Assembly: GCF_000730425.1 (NCBI RefSeq)
Contig: NZ_CP008896.1
Coordinates: 1,798,001-1,862,000 of the forward strand
Length of the DNA: 64,000 nt
Source: Pseudomonas fluorescens
GTDB taxonomy: Bacteria; Pseudomonadota; Gammaproteobacteria; Pseudomonadales; Pseudomonadaceae
Direction of reading: 5' to 3'
The notes under the pieces were generated by a model, which was given only the letters and a program-made list of their open reading frames with translations, was not told the origin of the DNA and made no database searches. This document shows positions 63,551 to 64,000 of this stretch, in pieces. The position numbers and the translations under genes are program-made. Position 1 is the stretch's first letter; every line of letters begins with the position of its first letter.

Positions 63551-64000
63551 CCGTGCGTATTCTATTGTTGAGCTTTTATTACCCACCTGACTTGGCGGGG
63601 TTTCGTATCGAGGCGATCGTCAATGCCTTGCTCGCACAATCGGCCTGTGACGTGCAGATCGACCTGGTGACCACAAGTGCCAACCGCTACGCCTCACAGT
63701 ACACACCCAGCCAGTGCGACCCTCCGCGTCCCGGCCTGACCATCACACGCATCGTCCTGCCCCGGCATAACAATGGTCTTATCGACCAGGCCTACGGCTT
63801 TTGTGTGTACGCCAATGGCGTGCGCAGAGCCATAAAGCACAAGGAGTACGACCTGATCCTGGGGTCTTCCTCACGGCTGATGACCGCCGCCCTGGCCAGC
63901 GCTATCGCGCGCTCGCGCAAAACGCCGCTGTACCTGGATATCCGCGATATTTTTGTCGACGTCTTACCCGAGCTGTTCCCTGGCCTGCCGGGCAAGGTAC
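63547..64000 (+). CDS. Glycosyltransferase, GT4-like (N-terminal part, cut by window end)
   Basis: The first 151 residues of a frame open to the window edge. It begins MTVRILLLSFYYPPDLAGFRIEAIVNAL and continues with YDLILGSSSRLMTAALASAIARSRKTPLYLDIRDIFVDVL. This is the acceptor half of a GT4-like (WbuB type) transferase. The ATG overlaps the preceding stop as ATGA. The rest of the operon lies beyond the window. Confidence 0.8.
   Translation, partial: MTVRILLLSFYYPPDLAGFRIEAIVNALLAQSACDVQIDLVTTSANRYASQYTPSQCDPPRPGLTITRIVLPRHNNGLIDQAYGFCVYANGVRRAIKHKEYDLILGSSSRLMTAALASAIARSRKTPLYLDIRDIFVDVLPELFPGLPGKV

Overview
The window is chromosomal DNA of a Pseudomonas, most likely of the P. fluorescens group. 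It is GC-rich, and almost every protein is of the Pseudomonas type: RssB with a PP2C domain, an N-terminally extended Gap, PsrA, a lexA-sulA operon, soluble transhydrogenase and Uup next to Slt. The short repeat built on GTAGGAGC(C/T)GGCTTGCCGGCGAT, typical of fluorescent pseudomonads, occurs about a dozen times, mostly as inverted pairs. I see no rRNA, tRNA, CRISPR, insertion sequence or prophage.

Layout. 1-10.6 kb: end of a cytochrome b561; dusA, talB, the general-stress pair rssB-rssC, a PilZ protein, an MlaA-like protein, a degenerate phosphonatase-like protein, a DUF4404 protein, queF, and a copper module (Met/His-rich cupredoxin divergent from copRS, with a CusR-like box between them). 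10.6-21 kb: lolCDE, a second PilZ protein, a glycerophosphodiesterase, sthA, an isolated apbE, an MFS carboxylate symporter and gap. 21.4-32.6 kb: mfd, a CsiV-family protein, a SWIM-SNF2 helicase, nagZ, psrA with two overlapping self-operators, lexA-sulA with two SOS boxes, and two conserved hypotheticals. 32.7-44.8 kb: topA, a DUF1653 protein, fadBA, a region with a probable unannotated RNA, a membrane-anchored hypothetical, usp, uup and slt. 44.9-55.3 kb: an MsbA-like ABC exporter, a 57-residue protein, pdxB, a MATE pump, tusA, rlmM, acnA and a CPBP protease. 55.5-64 kb: a tightly packed surface-polysaccharide operon (wecB, wecC, a 1228-residue multi-glycosyltransferase, a membrane protein, and two GT4-type enzymes, the last cut by the window edge).

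As I remember the P. aeruginosa PAO1 map, gene order follows blocks around PA2795-PA2810, PA2986-PA2993 and PA3001-PA3020, then scattered PA1xxx genes, so most of the window is ordinary core genome joined at lineage-specific breakpoints. The accessory part is the polysaccharide operon. There WecB and WecC should make UDP-ManNAc and UDP-ManNAcA, and the following enzymes would build these or other sugars into a glycan. This operon is where I would look first for new biology: it contains no REP sequences, has translationally coupled genes, and encodes an unusual fusion that seems to hold three glycosyltransferase modules. All functional statements are read from sequence motifs and remembered families; no database search was run.
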